64,000 nt of DNA from Seison nebaliae (lineage: Eukaryota; Rotifera; Pararotatoria; Seisonacea; Seisonidae), in contig JALJEE010001774.1 in NCBI GenBank assembly GCA_023231475.1, forward strand, positions 1-64,000, written 5' to 3'. Within the stretch, counting starts at the first letter, position 1. Every line of letters starts with the position of its first letter. Shown in pieces: positions 1 to 11,004 of the stretch. A program made the translations under genes and the position numbers. A model generated the notes under the pieces. It was not told the origin of the DNA, did no database searches, and saw only the letters and a program-made list of their open reading frames with translations.

Positions 1-125
1 TAAAGATATAAAAAGGAATAAGTAAAGATATAAAAAGGAATAAGTAAAGATATAAAAAGGAATAAGTAAAGATATAAAAAGGAATAAGTAAAGATATAAA
101 AAGGAATAAGTAAAGATATAAAGAT
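1..125. repeat. 22-bp tandem array at the window edge
   Basis: A 22-bp A-rich unit starting TAAAGATATA and ending GGAATAAG repeats head to tail from base 1. Five copies (1-110) are essentially identical, and a sixth, altered copy trails off by about 125. The array is cut by the window edge, so its true length is unknown. The near-identity of the copies suggests recent expansion. Confidence 0.95.
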
Positions 126-1301
126 ACACAAGGGAATGAGTAAATGTTGAAAACGGATGAAGAACCACGAAGACAAATATTTGAGAAGACAAATTGAGTT
201 ATACTGATGTTGTTGGCGAACAATTTTAAATGTCTTGCATTTCTCATTTCACTTTTTGATGGATTTATGATTTCAATTTGAAACAACTTTTTCTTTCAAA
301 CTTTAGCTTTAAAATATTCTTAATAAAATTTTAAAACCATTTAACAAAAGTCAGTTTCAAAATTCAATTTAATATAAAAAAAGTTTATGAATTCTTATAT
401 ACATCAACTTCTAACAGTAAGTCATAATTGTTAGTTATAAAATTAAACCAAGAAGAAAAAGTATAAAGTTCTTCTGAAATATATTTAAAAATATTTATAA
501 ATATGATATTAGTTGAAATGATTATAAAAATTAATTATTTTACAATCTGCAATATAAATAAATAATTGTTGGTGATAAATTCCCATGACAAATAGAAGGT
601 GTGAAAATTTTCACGTATATTAAAACCTTAACAAGATTGGCATGGACTATAAATTGGAATTCATTCGCCGTAAACAAAAATATAAAGACACGTATAGTTT
701 ATTTTTATTTTGTCACTGATTTATAAATAAAATTTTCTTTTCTGTGATGAAATCATATCAAAATTCATTTTAATGTTTATTTACTGTGTTTTCCATTTTT
801 ATATTATTCATTCCAATATTTATTCATTGAATAAAACCATCATCCATCAGATAACTAACCATATTATTTGGTAAATTGTAATAAATAGGAATGTAAATAG
901 GAAAATTTAGTTTATTTTCAACTTCCGATTGTTTATGAGATACGAAATAATTTTTACAAATTGAAGACAATTGTCACTTTTGGTTCGATTCAACAAATTG
1001 GACATCAAAAAGAATTGCGAAAAATTATTATAGTTTTGAAAAATGTTGTCCAATTGAATTGTGGAATGGTGTCGATTCTTAATAAGTATGCACTCTGTCT
1101 ATGTGAAAGACAGAGAAGTCACATGCACTTGTACCGAGAATGAATAAATGAAGAGAAAACATTGAAATTTTTAAGCCTTTAACTGAAAAGTACAACGTAC
1201 ATAAATAATATATGATATAAGGAATTGGTTTCTTAAATCATTGTTTCCCCATCAGGCTAAGAAATAATTCATAATTTATAAAGTTTCATTTTATAAAGAA
1301 A
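126..1301. other. AT-rich intergenic DNA
   Basis: Very AT-rich with stops in all frames. The longest open stretch (961-1143, +) has only a TTG start and no protein-like composition. The last 30 bp are the A-rich leader of the next gene. I see no RNA gene or mobile element. Confidence 0.6.
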
Positions 1302-2708
1302 ATGTCACTAGTTGATTATTTTTCAAATAATGATTTAATATTAATCGATAATGATGTGAGTAATGATTATGAGAGATGGATTCGATTTAATTGGCCTGAT
1401 GTCCAGAAGAAATTCCATCAGTTGCAATCTCTTCTCAACTTGCATTGGAGCAAGTGTACTTGTTTGGATGAGTGGAATGTAAATGGACAAATTTATCAAA
1501 TGTTATTGTATGGTGAATATTTATTTATCTTACATTCATTAGAATTAATTCCCTTGAATGAAATGAATAATCTCATTACGACAATGATGGAATTGCTTTG
1601 GAAAGAACAACATTTGTCTGACAAATATGATAATTATTTGGAGAAGTTAAATGATAATGATTTGATAAATGATCTTAATAAGATCTGGAAGATTTACATG
1701 AAATGTCATAAAGGTCTTCTGGCCAATCAGAACATTATTGAGAGTGTTGCTTTCGATAATCGATTGGAATTATATGAAATGATGATTTCTAGCGATGTTT
1801 CTTGTAATTTATATCATCATTTTTCCAGCGTAGATTTGGGCGGTTTCATATTTCATTGGAAGTGGTTAAATCGTGAATTGAAGGATATTAATTTGTTGAA
1901 AAAATTTCTTTTAAAATTGGCAGTGAATGAAAATATGGAAAAATTTCTTTTCAATTTTGTCAATGTAAATAAAACGTTCGTCACTGACGCTAGAATAGTC
2001 ATGAAAAATGTCGAATCAAAAATTCTCAACATTCTTCAACATCAAGAGAAGGAGAACATTTCAACTTTCTCCTTACCCGAATCGCCAATTTCTTTAACAA
2101 ATGACAAAACGAATCATGTCTTGTCCTATCTGGAGGATAATTCATTTACAAACGACAGAAATTCGAGTACGAATAGTAAATATGATAATTTTGAGTTATC
2201 GATGCGAAAACAGCATAAAAAAAGGAAACGCTCTAGCTATCTTTCTTCGACCAAAGCGAAAAGTAGGAAAATGTTACGAGATGCAGATTCATTCGATTTC
2301 AATTCCATGGACATTGATGATATTATGAATGATCCATGTTGCGTCACTGAATATGATATTTGTTATATCGATCCATTTGATTTGATCATCTTCAATGGTT
2401 TCAATCGACCGACAGATCGTTTATTTATGGTCATTTTCCCTTATGGTGATACTTATCAATTGAGTTTTGTGGATAATCGAGAAGGAAAAAGAAAAATTAA
2501 ATATGAATCACCATCAGGAATTTATCCGTTTATTCCAGCTCCCGATTTGAGACATCAGATATATCGACATATAAAAACGAAAGAACAATCTTTATCGTAT
2601 TTGAAATTATCGGAGGAAAGAAAGAATCTTCGAAGAAAGTTTCTTGCGAAAAACGAATTTTCTAAATCATTTCGTATCGTCGTCAAAAAAGAATCGTTAC
2701 CAACTTAA
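1302..2708 (+). CDS. unknown 468-aa probable nuclear protein
   Basis: I do not recognise a family. This is one open exon of 468 residues whose ATG follows an A-rich leader (AAAGAAAATG). There is no signal peptide or membrane segment. The first 240 residues look helical and are rich in Leu, Asn and Trp. Residues about 250-335 are a Ser/Asn/Asp low-complexity linker holding the basic cluster HKKRKRSS near residue 305, a likely nuclear localisation signal. The last 120 residues are of higher complexity, with aromatic and Pro-rich stretches such as DPFDLIIFNGFNRP, and the extreme C-terminus is basic. The stop lies 140 bp from that of the opposite-strand gene, so the two are convergent. Nuclear location is inferred only from the basic cluster. 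Confidence 0.8.
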   Translation: MSLVDYFSNNDLILIDNDVSNDYERWIRFNWPDVQKKFHQLQSLLNLHWSKCTCLDEWNVNGQIYQMLLYGEYLFILHSLELIPLNEMNNLITTMMELLWKEQHLSDKYDNYLEKLNDNDLINDLNKIWKIYMKCHKGLLANQNIIESVAFDNRLELYEMMISSDVSCNLYHHFSSVDLGGFIFHWKWLNRELKDINLLKKFLLKLAVNENMEKFLFNFVNVNKTFVTDARIVMKNVESKILNILQHQEKENISTFSLPESPISLTNDKTNHVLSYLEDNSFTNDRNSSTNSKYDNFELSMRKQHKKRKRSSYLSSTKAKSRKMLRDADSFDFNSMDIDDIMNDPCCVTEYDICYIDPFDLIIFNGFNRPTDRLFMVIFPYGDTYQLSFVDNREGKRKIKYESPSGIYPFIPAPDLRHQIYRHIKTKEQSLSYLKLSEERKNLRRKFLAKNEFSKSFRIVVKKESLPT

Positions 2709-2848
2709 TATTTTTTCAAATTTTATCATCCATATCGTTTTATCCTCAAAATTTTTATTTTTTTAATTATCTGTTATATATTTACAATTTTCATTTATCC
2801 GTTTTCCACTTTCATAATAATGATCCAGTTTTTCTCCCTAAATAAATA

Positions 2849-4554
2849 TTATCCAAAATCTATCCGATCTCTTATACGTCTGCCATATAATTTAAATAAA
2901 ATTGCTGTGAATAAACTCAAATGTAACTGTTCAATTTCGGCTGCTTCCGATTTAGGGAACGATCGTCCTTCACCAGCGTGGATTTCATCGTTAATATATT
3001 CATCGATTTCTTCACTTGTCAATGTGGTGACCTGTTTGAGAAATGTTTATTATGATAATGGGAAATATGAAAACTTTGTTAAGATTAGTCAAATTCTGTA
3101 CAACTCTAGCAACGAAGTTGTCGATCTCATAATCTTTCGTCATATCTACAATGGTATTACGAGGTACTCGAGGTGGTTCTCTTGGCATTCGATTATATGT
3201 TCTCTTCATTTTTCTTGGATTAACAACATTGACATGAGATGGAATTGTTCGACCTATCAGATGATGATAATAATACAATAAAATAAAAAAGAAGAAAAAA
3301 CCATACATCGATGATTGGATTGATGGTCGGTTTGCTGACAACATGGAAGTTTTGGGAACTCGAGCATCTCTTGAAAATAGAGTTTGGTTAGTGGGAAGAA
3401 AAAATTAAATTTTTAAAATTAGAATAACTTCCGAATTCTAATACATACACAAATGGCTATGATGAGCATGACTAATAAAAATATCATTACACCGAGAACT
3501 ATATTAATTGTTGCTTTCTTTTTCCTCGTCGCTTCATCATCTGGTTCTACTGGTACTGGAAATGTGTGATTTACTTCAGGTTCTTTTTCCGGTTTCTTCG
3601 TCACTGTCTGACTTTTATGTTCCGCTTTAGTTTTATTTTTCGATTTATCTTCTTTTGGAGGATGTTTAGTGGACGAGTTCGATGGTATAGGAGTAGTTGA
3701 TGAATTCGAACTAGTTTTATTACTATTAGTTGTGTTACTTGTCTTGTCATGTGAAGTTATATTTGATGGAGCATCTGTAGGTCGGAGAGCAGTTAAATTT
3801 AAGTCATCAATTGAATGTATCCCAAATGCATTTACAACATAATCAGGAGCTAAATAAGTCGATCCTAAATTATAATAATCATTATCACTATCATCATATG
3901 CAGGATAGTAAGGAAATGGGATGTTTGACGAATCGACATTCTCCTTCTCAAGTACTTCCTCAGTCGGTTCACTATAATCAGGTAATTGTTCCGCAGGTTC
4001 AAGTGGGGAAGCGAAAGGATTACTCATTCGAGCATAAGCGGGAGATGTTTCTCGAGTTGGATAAATCGGTTGCATTCCTCTTCTCCTCAGTCCAAACCGA
4101 GTGATAGGTATAAAATGTGATAGTCGTCTTCGAGCTAAAACATTCCTACTACATATCTTACGACATGTCGGCATACATTGTGGTATACAATATTCTTTCA
4201 CCTTCAATATTTTCACTGGATTGTGTGCGAAACGATGAAATTTTTCATTCGACACACGTATCTTTTTAGCGGGAATAGCTTTAAAAAAAATTCGTTTGAA
4301 CAATAAAAAAACGGTTCGTAATAACCAAATCGCCCATACGTGTATATATGTTGTCTTCTTTTCGAACGTTTCTTTTTCGGTTGCGATCCCTTGTCTTGTG
4401 ACATTTCTTCCATTGAAGCAAAATCACCAGGTTGAGAAAAGTCATTATCTAACTCTTTCGATAAAGTTTGAAGCGAAATAAATTTATTTTTCGTATTGAT
4501 TACATTAGTATTAATGTAATTGAACGATAAAATTGTAAAATACAACAAAATCAT
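2849..4554 (-). CDS. tandem family member A: single-pass membrane protein, 502 aa
   Basis: Five-exon model on the minus strand: 4554-4326, 4278-3429, 3369-3302, 3253-3075, 3031-2849. Each junction is GT..AG and keeps frame (introns 47, 59, 48 and 43 bp). The start MILLYFTILSF opens a signal peptide. The shared family block follows, ending in SMEEMSQDKG, then a dibasic stretch, YGRF, a Cys cluster (CIPQCMPTCRKIC) and the PIYP/YARM motif. Next is a long Ser/Thr/Asn-rich segment with many N-glycosylation sequons. A membrane helix lies near residues 332-356 (VLGVMIFLLVMLIIAICV). The last three exons add a basic, Arg/Pro-rich cytoplasmic tail of about 142 residues. Exon 2 alone would read to a stop at 3419, just after the helix; the better model splices before it, because the next 59 bp look exactly like the other introns here. 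Family unrecognised; function unknown. Confidence 0.8.
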
Positions 4555-4753
4555 TTTAAACAATGCGAAGGATGGAAAGAAGAAAATTATTTCACTTGTA
4601 CACGAGTTGGAAATATCTAGTTTCAATCGATCAATAAATAAAATATTGATTTAATTTTTCTACTTTTTTCAATAATCCTTAACATCATTAGATAATGATT
4701 AATTAAGTCAACAATGAAAGAAATTGTTACGCGTTAGTTCAAAATAGCTTATG

Positions 4754-5343
4754 TTAGGTTATATAATGAGATTGGCCATAAGACGAAGGTGAATAAGGAG
4801 TTAACGGACTGTAAGGTGTTAATGGAACAGTCATCCTAGCATAACCAGGATATTGTTGAGGACTTGGGTAGATGGGCGGTATGCTTCGTCTATGGTAAGG
4901 GCTGTGTTCTAACATTTTAAAATTATGGGCTAAACGTCGAAAAATAATGTCACCTTCAATTTGTTTTTTGGAAAGGACTCGGGCTTTCTCGCGATACAAT
5001 TTGTTCTCAAAGTTATACAATTTAACCGCAGAATAAGGTATATGGGCAGCTCCTTTGAAAGGAAAAAAATGAGAAACAAAAACAACATGTTCTAATAATA
5101 ACCATAAGTGTTGAAAGGATAATGTGAATGTCCATCTCGTTTCTGAACCTGTCTAGTTCTCGAATCATCAATAAGTCCTTTGTCTTGTGACATTTGCTCC
5201 ATCGAATCGTAATCTCCTTTCTGAATATAATAATTATCCATTTCGTTCACTAAATTGTTGTGCGAGTTACGTGTATTCTTCAGGTTGATGACGGTCGTTT
5301 CAACGAGATTTAGTAGGATTATACAGGAAAGTAGCGCGATCAT
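4754..5343 (-). CDS. tandem family member B: small secreted protein, 179 aa
   Basis: Two exons, 5343-5103 and 5052-4754, around a 50-bp intron. The protein opens with a signal peptide (MIALLSCIILLNLVET). It then has the family block (GDYDSMEQMSQDKG), a dibasic site, FNTYGGAAHIPYSAVKLY across the splice, and near the end RRSIPPIYP and YARMTVPLTP, followed by a short Tyr/Pro/Ser tail. It lacks the Cys cluster of members A and C and has no membrane helix, so it should be secreted. It sits 199 bp upstream of member A, same strand. The intron falls at the same codon (G|GN) as in A and C, which shows common descent by duplication. Function unknown. Confidence 0.8.
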
Positions 5344-5869
5344 TTTAAACGATTGAAATGAGACAAAAATGAATTGGATGACAGATGAGGATTGTCAATT
5401 GATTTTCCTTTTCTAATTCGATTTATACTTTCCAATTTAATTGGAGATCAATATACATAATAATTTTTAATAATTTTTTTAAAAATTAATTTTTGTTACA
5501 ATAATTCTTTTCTTACTATTCTTTTATAGACTCTATACCAATCGATCGAGATTCTCTTACCAAATAACACCGATTGATCGACGTTGGCGATGATTGAAAT
5601 TTTTTAAATCTATTTTTTAAATATTATCCCGACGTGAATTTCATTAATAAACAATAATAATAATCGATTTTTATGATTATTTGAATCTCAAGTAGACTAA
5701 AATAAATCCAATAAAATATTACTTAAATAAAAAAATTAGAGATCAATGTTTATTGATGAAAAACACAGAAAAAACGGTGGTTGAAAACGACTATAGATAC
5801 TTAATAACAATCTTAATAATAACTGGAATGAATTTGATTCAAGAGGAAACATTAAGATAATAAAAATAG
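5344..5869. other. spacer between family members B and C
   Basis: AT-rich, with no open frame of note. On the minus strand an AATAAA lies about 120 bp past the stop of member C and probably serves as its poly(A) signal. The right half is therefore likely 3' UTR of C and the left half the promoter of B. Confidence 0.55.
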
Positions 5870-6426
5870 TTACACTCTTCGAAAATTGACAAATGGATTC
5901 CTCATATAACGAGGTACCATTCGATGAATCGGATAAATGGGAGAAATACTTCTTCTCACCTGATTATTCATCATGTTATATCTCTCACCTCCTGTCGTTG
6001 CAACACATTCAGGTTCACATTGTGGTGCACATTGTGGTTGACATTGATAAACCATTTTCTGTCTATGTTTCTTGCGCTGTCGATGTATTTTTGGTTTAGT
6101 TACTTTTAATTTGACGGCAGTAAATGGTATTCGAGCGGGTCCTTTTTTGAAGAAGAAATATAAAAATTGAAGGAGGATTAGAAGAAACCATATGTATTGA
6201 AAGGATAAGGTTCTTCTCTCTTTTCTACGTTTCTTTCTGCCGGCTCTCTGCTTAGACTACCTTTGTCGTGAGACATCTTCTCCATCGATGCGAATGCCCC
6301 AGGTAAAGAGTAATCGTTATTTAATTCGCTCGATAACGTGTTCAATAAATTTAATGTATTTTTCTTATTGATGTTGTTGGAATGAGCCAAATGGAATGAG
6401 AAAATCCCAAAATACAATAAAATCAT
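5870..6426 (-). CDS. tandem family member C: small secreted Cys-cluster protein, 169 aa
   Basis: Two exons, 6426-6189 and 6141-5870, around a 47-bp intron at the position conserved in members A and B. The signal peptide (MILLYFGIFSFHLAHS) is nearly the same as that of A. The family block reads GAFASMEKMSHDKG, then FNTYGGPARIPFTAVKL across the junction, a basic stretch, the Cys cluster CQPQCAPQCEPEC, RRSISPIYP and a short end with YMRNPF. There is no membrane helix, so the product is probably secreted. Its ATG lies 55 bp from the ATG of the divergent receptor gene at 6482. The basic sites could be cleaved by a prohormone convertase, but no repeated amidated peptide is present, so I do not call it a neuropeptide precursor. 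Confidence 0.8.
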
Positions 6427-6481
6427 TTTAAACAGTAGGAAAAGATGAAAGAAGTAAACGATCGAACTATTTCATTTTCAA
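6427..6481. promoter_or_regulatory. 55-bp divergent start-to-start interval
   Basis: Start codons of family member C (minus) and the receptor gene (plus) are separated by only these 55 bp. Both 5' UTRs and core promoters must lie in this interval, or overlap the opposite gene, unless one transcript starts inside the other. No TATA box is evident. Confidence 0.5.
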
Positions 6482-9210
6482 ATGAATCACACAGATGAAC
6501 ATTCCAATAATTTAGATGGCAATCGATATAATCTCATCTATCAAAATTCAGTATTGGAACATATACACAACTTAGAGAGTTGGGTGAATCGTCGATATGA
6601 TTCGATTTGGTTAATTGTCGGAGCGTTATATTTGACCATAGCCATTGCTTCCATCATTATTAATGTGTTGTCAATTTTAAAAATTAAAAATAATGTCGAT
6701 AAATTAGACAATTATTATATGGCAGCTATTTTTTCCCGTTCCATCGGAATCATGTATTCCTTCTTCTTCATCACTCCAATGGTTTGGTATTTGTTAGAGA
6801 AGGATACTCATAATTATTTCCATGGAATTCCATGTACAGTTCTCGGAATAGTTCACACATTTCTCACTCTAGCTATCGACTATTATTTAGCTCTCGAATA
6901 TATTTTCTGGTTAGTTTTTTTTATATTTTCATATCTTTATTCATTTTAATTTCACTAATATTAATTTAATTTTGTTAATTTAATTTTAATTTATTTTAAT
7001 TTATGTGAACTATATAAAATTTAATTTAATTTAGTTTTATTAATTTCATTCACTTTAATTTAATATTTTTAATTTCATTATTTAATTCTGTTTATCTTTA
7101 TATTTGGCAACCAAAAAATGACGTTTTAGTCTTGTAACATTTATTGAAGAATTTTCATAAAAGAATCTTAAGCTATATGGATCGATATGTTCGATAATAA
7201 TTATTATTTTCTCTCATTAATTTATTATTATTTTATCAATTTATTTTTCCACTACTTTTCTTCATCATCACTTCTCATTAGTTGTTCACAATCCACTGTT
7301 GTACCTAATATTTTCCGCCTATTTTTTCACATTCATAAGAGACGAGAATGTAAATAATCTACAATAGAAAAGTTTAATAAATTTCGTCCATCAACAAAAA
7401 ATTTAGCAGGTCAAATACCATAACATCATTCGACGGTGATGTACTTTTGAAGAATTTTTTATGATTTTTTTATATCAATGTCTTTTTCTTCCAACATTTT
7501 CATTTTTTCACACGAGAATCATGATTTAGATATGTTCAAATAATTTCTTTCAATGAAACTTTATTGAAATTCTTTAATGTCAAAAAAATATTGAAAAAAA
7601 TTTATTTGATTTTATTGTTTCAATGAAACTATATGAGACATCTAAAAGTTTAATAGATGAAATTTAAGTATTTGTCCCATTTCTTTTTTAGGGCTATCTC
7701 TGTCACGTTCACGATGGACGCCAAATCGCAATTGAACATTTTCTTGAGACGAATAATATTCGTGTCATTTCCATTATTATTAATTTATTCGATTGCACCA
7801 GCCTTCTGGTCAGCTCATGTATTTGTACCCGAAATTAATTCTTGTGTATATGATGTAAGAGATTTAGCGGTAGTACTTCTATTCCGAACGATCTTCCAAT
7901 TGTCGATACATATCGTTTTGTACTTATTCTTTCTACTCATTCTACTTTCTATTGTCAAAAATCAACAAACGATTATCAACATGTTACAGTTACAGTATGA
8001 CACTATCCTGTTTAATAAAGATGTCAACTTATTGAAACGTTATTCACTTCAATTGAATGCCTTAAATCAGTCACATACTAGAACTAAAAGTTCGGACAAT
8101 TCGTCATTCCGATTTCATAGAAGGAAAACTTTCGGTAAGTTTTTCAAAGAAAGTGAAGTGAAGTTACGAGAGACGTCAGAGAAGCAGCAGTTAGATGTTG
8201 CCCCAGATAAGGATCAGTTAATGACATATGTTGAACGAGATAACCGTTTGACAGAGATTGAGAAAGACACCGATATCATCAATAAAGAAATGACGATAAC
8301 TAAACAGACTTTATATTTTATGATTAGTCAAGCCGCGTTACATATACTTTATCTACTTCTCGTTCATTTATCCACTCTTCTCACATATTGGAACAACGAA
8401 TCGTTATTAGATCATCTTTATAATTATCAGTATATGATGGTACCGTTACTTTTAGCTAATATCATTTACATGATAATTATTCCATTAATTTTCATTCTAA
8501 TTAATCCCGATTGGATTAACATCACAATTTTCCATAAGGGTAGTAAGAAAATGAAGAAACAAGTCGACGAGAAAACGTCATTGAAACATCATTTGAAAAC
8601 GATCTCTTTGAAAGCTTATGAGATTTTCGACTTAAGAATTAGTTGTTGGCTCTTTTACACCATCAAATCGCCACTCTCTTTACAACAATTTCCTGAGCGA
8701 CATATTTACATTCCTTTAAGGAAAATGAGTGGACAAGTTAATGGTTCGAAATCGAAACACACTCCACAAAAACATTTGACCGAATGGTCATCGAAAAGAA
8801 ACGATCGATATTATAAAAAATTAAGACGATGGAAATTTATCGATCATGAAGATCGTTTTTTACACAATTTCTCAAACCGTTTCCATAACCATCATCCAGT
8901 GACGAAACTGAAAAAATCCGTCTCCGATTCCTATCTAGCTTGGCACCGTCTACATACGGAGAATGGTATCAGAACCATTACAGACGACGAACCAATTAAT
9001 GAGAATCGTGTTCTCTGGAACTTCGATACGGTTCGTGTGAACAAAGCTATCGGACGAGCAGATCGACCGCGTTGCCATAACGACCTGAGAATTTATTGTA
9101 GAAATGTTGAGAATGATTTAGCTACGACAACTTATTCGGATACCGAATGCTTTTCAGTTACCAATAATACCATAAAGAATAATATGTGTAGAACTTGTTT
9201 CTATTTCTAA
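6482..9210 (+). CDS. divergent class A-like seven-transmembrane receptor, 648 aa
   Basis: Two exons, 6482-6909 and 7692-9210, joined through a split Trp codon (TG|G). Seven hydrophobic helices are visible: four in the first 200 residues, then TM5 (LFRTIFQLSIHIVLYLFF), a third intracellular loop of about 100 residues, TM6 (FMISQAALHILYLLLVH) and TM7. Cysteines at the top of TM3 (GIPCTVLG) and in the second outer loop (INSCVYD) can form the usual class A disulfide. The usual landmarks are altered: no DRY at the end of TM3 (it reads LEYIFWAIS), no CWxP in TM6, and INPDW in place of NPxxY. TM7 has no lysine, so it is not a retinal-binding opsin. The C-terminal tail is very long (about 230 residues) and basic. 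AATAAA lies at 9302-9307. Ligand unknown; a divergent orphan receptor is the safest call. Confidence 0.8.
6910..7691 (+). other. 782-bp intron of the receptor gene
   Basis: Begins GTTAGT and ends TTTTTTAG. It is by far the longest intron I could place with confidence. AT-rich, with T-rich runs, and no internal gene seen. Confidence 0.8.
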
Positions 9211-9500
9211 TTATTTATCGTTTTCGTTCCCATCTTCAATTTTTCAAATATCTCCAAATTAAAATCTCATTTTTTTTTTGAAAATAATGGAAAGAAAACA
9301 GAATAAATGTAAACTAATTTTTGAGAACGTTTCAGTTTTTTTGTGTTCTGATTAATTTTCAATCTTCTTTTCTTTTGTCCATTCTTTTTTATTAAGTTTT
9401 ATTTCCCCAAAAAGTTTTTAATTAATTTTGTTCTATTTCTCAGAAAAATAATCTGAAAAAATTAATTTTCAATTTCAAACAGAAAAAATTCATCAGAATA

Positions 9501-11004
9501 ATGACCGATAATTTGATTGACGGACATTGGGATGATTTGTTGAATATATTGAGGAATAAAGGTAAAATCATGGTGATGATGGGCGCCGGTTGTTCAACAG
9601 AATCAGGAATTCCAGATTTTCGGTGAATTATTTTTTTTTCGAAAAATTTCTTTCTAATTTTCTAGTTCACCAGAAACTGGTTTATATGCGACATTGAAAG
9701 ATTCTCAATTATCAAGACCAGAAGACATTTTCACATTGACATACTTTCGGAAGAATCCCAAACCGTTTTATGATTTGGCAAAGAATATTTTATTTCCAAT
9801 TCATTTTGCAATCAAAAAAAATCAAGAGAATTTGGATATAACTCAAAATTTCGTTTCACAATATCGACCGTCTTTATCACATTATTTAGTGAAATTATTA
9901 CAAGAGAAGAATAAATTGGGATATTGTTTTACTCAGAATATTGACGGATTGGAAAGATATGCAGGAATTGATGAGAACCGATTAATTGAAGCTCATGGGA
10001 ATATGTTCACAGGGAAATGTATCAAATGTTGGAAACGATATAATTTGAATGAAATTATTGAGAGAAGTGTTGCATCAAAAGATGGAATTCCTAGATGTAA
10101 CACAGATATGAGTGGAATGGACAAAAAGAAAATGATGAAATTAATTGCAGAATTGAACGACAATAATAATAATAATTGTGGTGGTGACGGTGATGATAAT
10201 TTAATAACAAATCAGGAAGAAGAAGAGAAAACTGAAATTTCAACAGAAATAACTGAAAAAGAAGAAGAAAATAGAACGACAGAAGAACCGAAAATTGAAA
10301 TTCGAACAGAAAAAATAGAAATTCCAATAGAACAAATTGAAAAAGAGGAAGAAAAAACGACAGTGGAAGAATCGAAAGATGATGTTCCTACATTTCCCCC
10401 AACAGCTTTTAATTTATTCGATGATGACGATGATGATTTTGTCAGTCTCTCCGAATTGACTAATAGAATTAAAAATTTAAAATTCGAGGAGAATCAGTCG
10501 CAAAATGCTCGTCCTGGAAATTGTTCAGGAATTCTTAAACCAGATATCGTATTCTTCGGAGAAGGGCTACCTGAAAAATTTATGAAATTTTCCAGGAAAA
10601 TTTTCGATGGAAACGCTCTCATTATTATGGGAACTTCATTGGAAGTTTATCCGTTTGCAAGTCTTCAAAATTTCGATGGATATCGATTATTATTAAACAT
10701 GAATCTTGTCGGTTCATTCACAAGTTCTTCGGAGAAGAAAGATTTGATGTTGTTGGGCAAATTGAAATACGGAGTCACTAAACTAATTCTGGACTTGGGA
10801 TGGGAGAAGGAAATGAGGAATTTGTTGATAGAAAGTAACGATAAAGAAATAGTTTTATTTTTTTTGAATTTAAAATTTTTTAAAATTTTTTTCAAGTTAA
10901 CAACATTCGACGAATGTTGCGAAAGAATGAAGAAAGATTATACGAAGAAACTTGTGCAGTATAGCGCATACGGACAACAACAAGCCAAATCATTGTTTAG
11001 TTAA
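9501..11004 (+). CDS. class I NAD-dependent deacylase (SIRT2/SIRT3-type sirtuin) with acidic insertion
   Basis: Exons 9501-9622, 9666-10851 and 10897-11004 give about 471 residues. The second intron (45 bp, T-rich, ends TTTCAAG) is in frame and stop-free, so read-through would give 486. Sirtuins remove acyl groups from lysine using NAD. Visible motifs are GAGCSTESGIPDFR (NAD loop), TQNIDGLERYAG, the catalytic His in EAHGN, KPDIVFFGE and GTSLEVYPFASL; LGWEKEMRNLL near the end matches SIRT2/3. The first zinc pair is normal (CIKC). The second pair is split: the Cys of IPRC and the Cys of GNCSGILKP, normally two residues apart, are separated by about 141 residues, mostly Glu/Thr/Ile-rich, then Asp-rich. 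There is no mitochondrial leader. AATAAA lies at 11224-11229. Confidence 0.94.

Noticed and set aside
1-125. Possible CRISPR-like array
   Set aside because: The units are contiguous with no spacers, and the genome is animal.
2820-3281. 153-codon plus-strand frame
   Set aside because: Antisense shadow of the family member A tail exons; no family-like content.
3012-3344. Separate small minus-strand gene with a hydrophobic middle
   Set aside because: The hydrophobic stretch is a T-rich intron. The flanking parts splice in frame as tail exons of family member A.
2849-6426. Neuropeptide precursor cluster
   Set aside because: Dibasic sites occur, but there are no repeated peptides or Gly amidation signals between them, and member A is a membrane protein.
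6482-9210. Opsin
   Set aside because: No lysine in TM7 for retinal and none of the TM3/TM6 opsin motifs.
10852-10896. FFLNLKFF-type segment as part of the sirtuin
   Set aside because: It starts GTTTTA, ends TTTCAAG, is T-rich and 45 bp long, exactly like the other introns; treated as an intron, though it is in frame.
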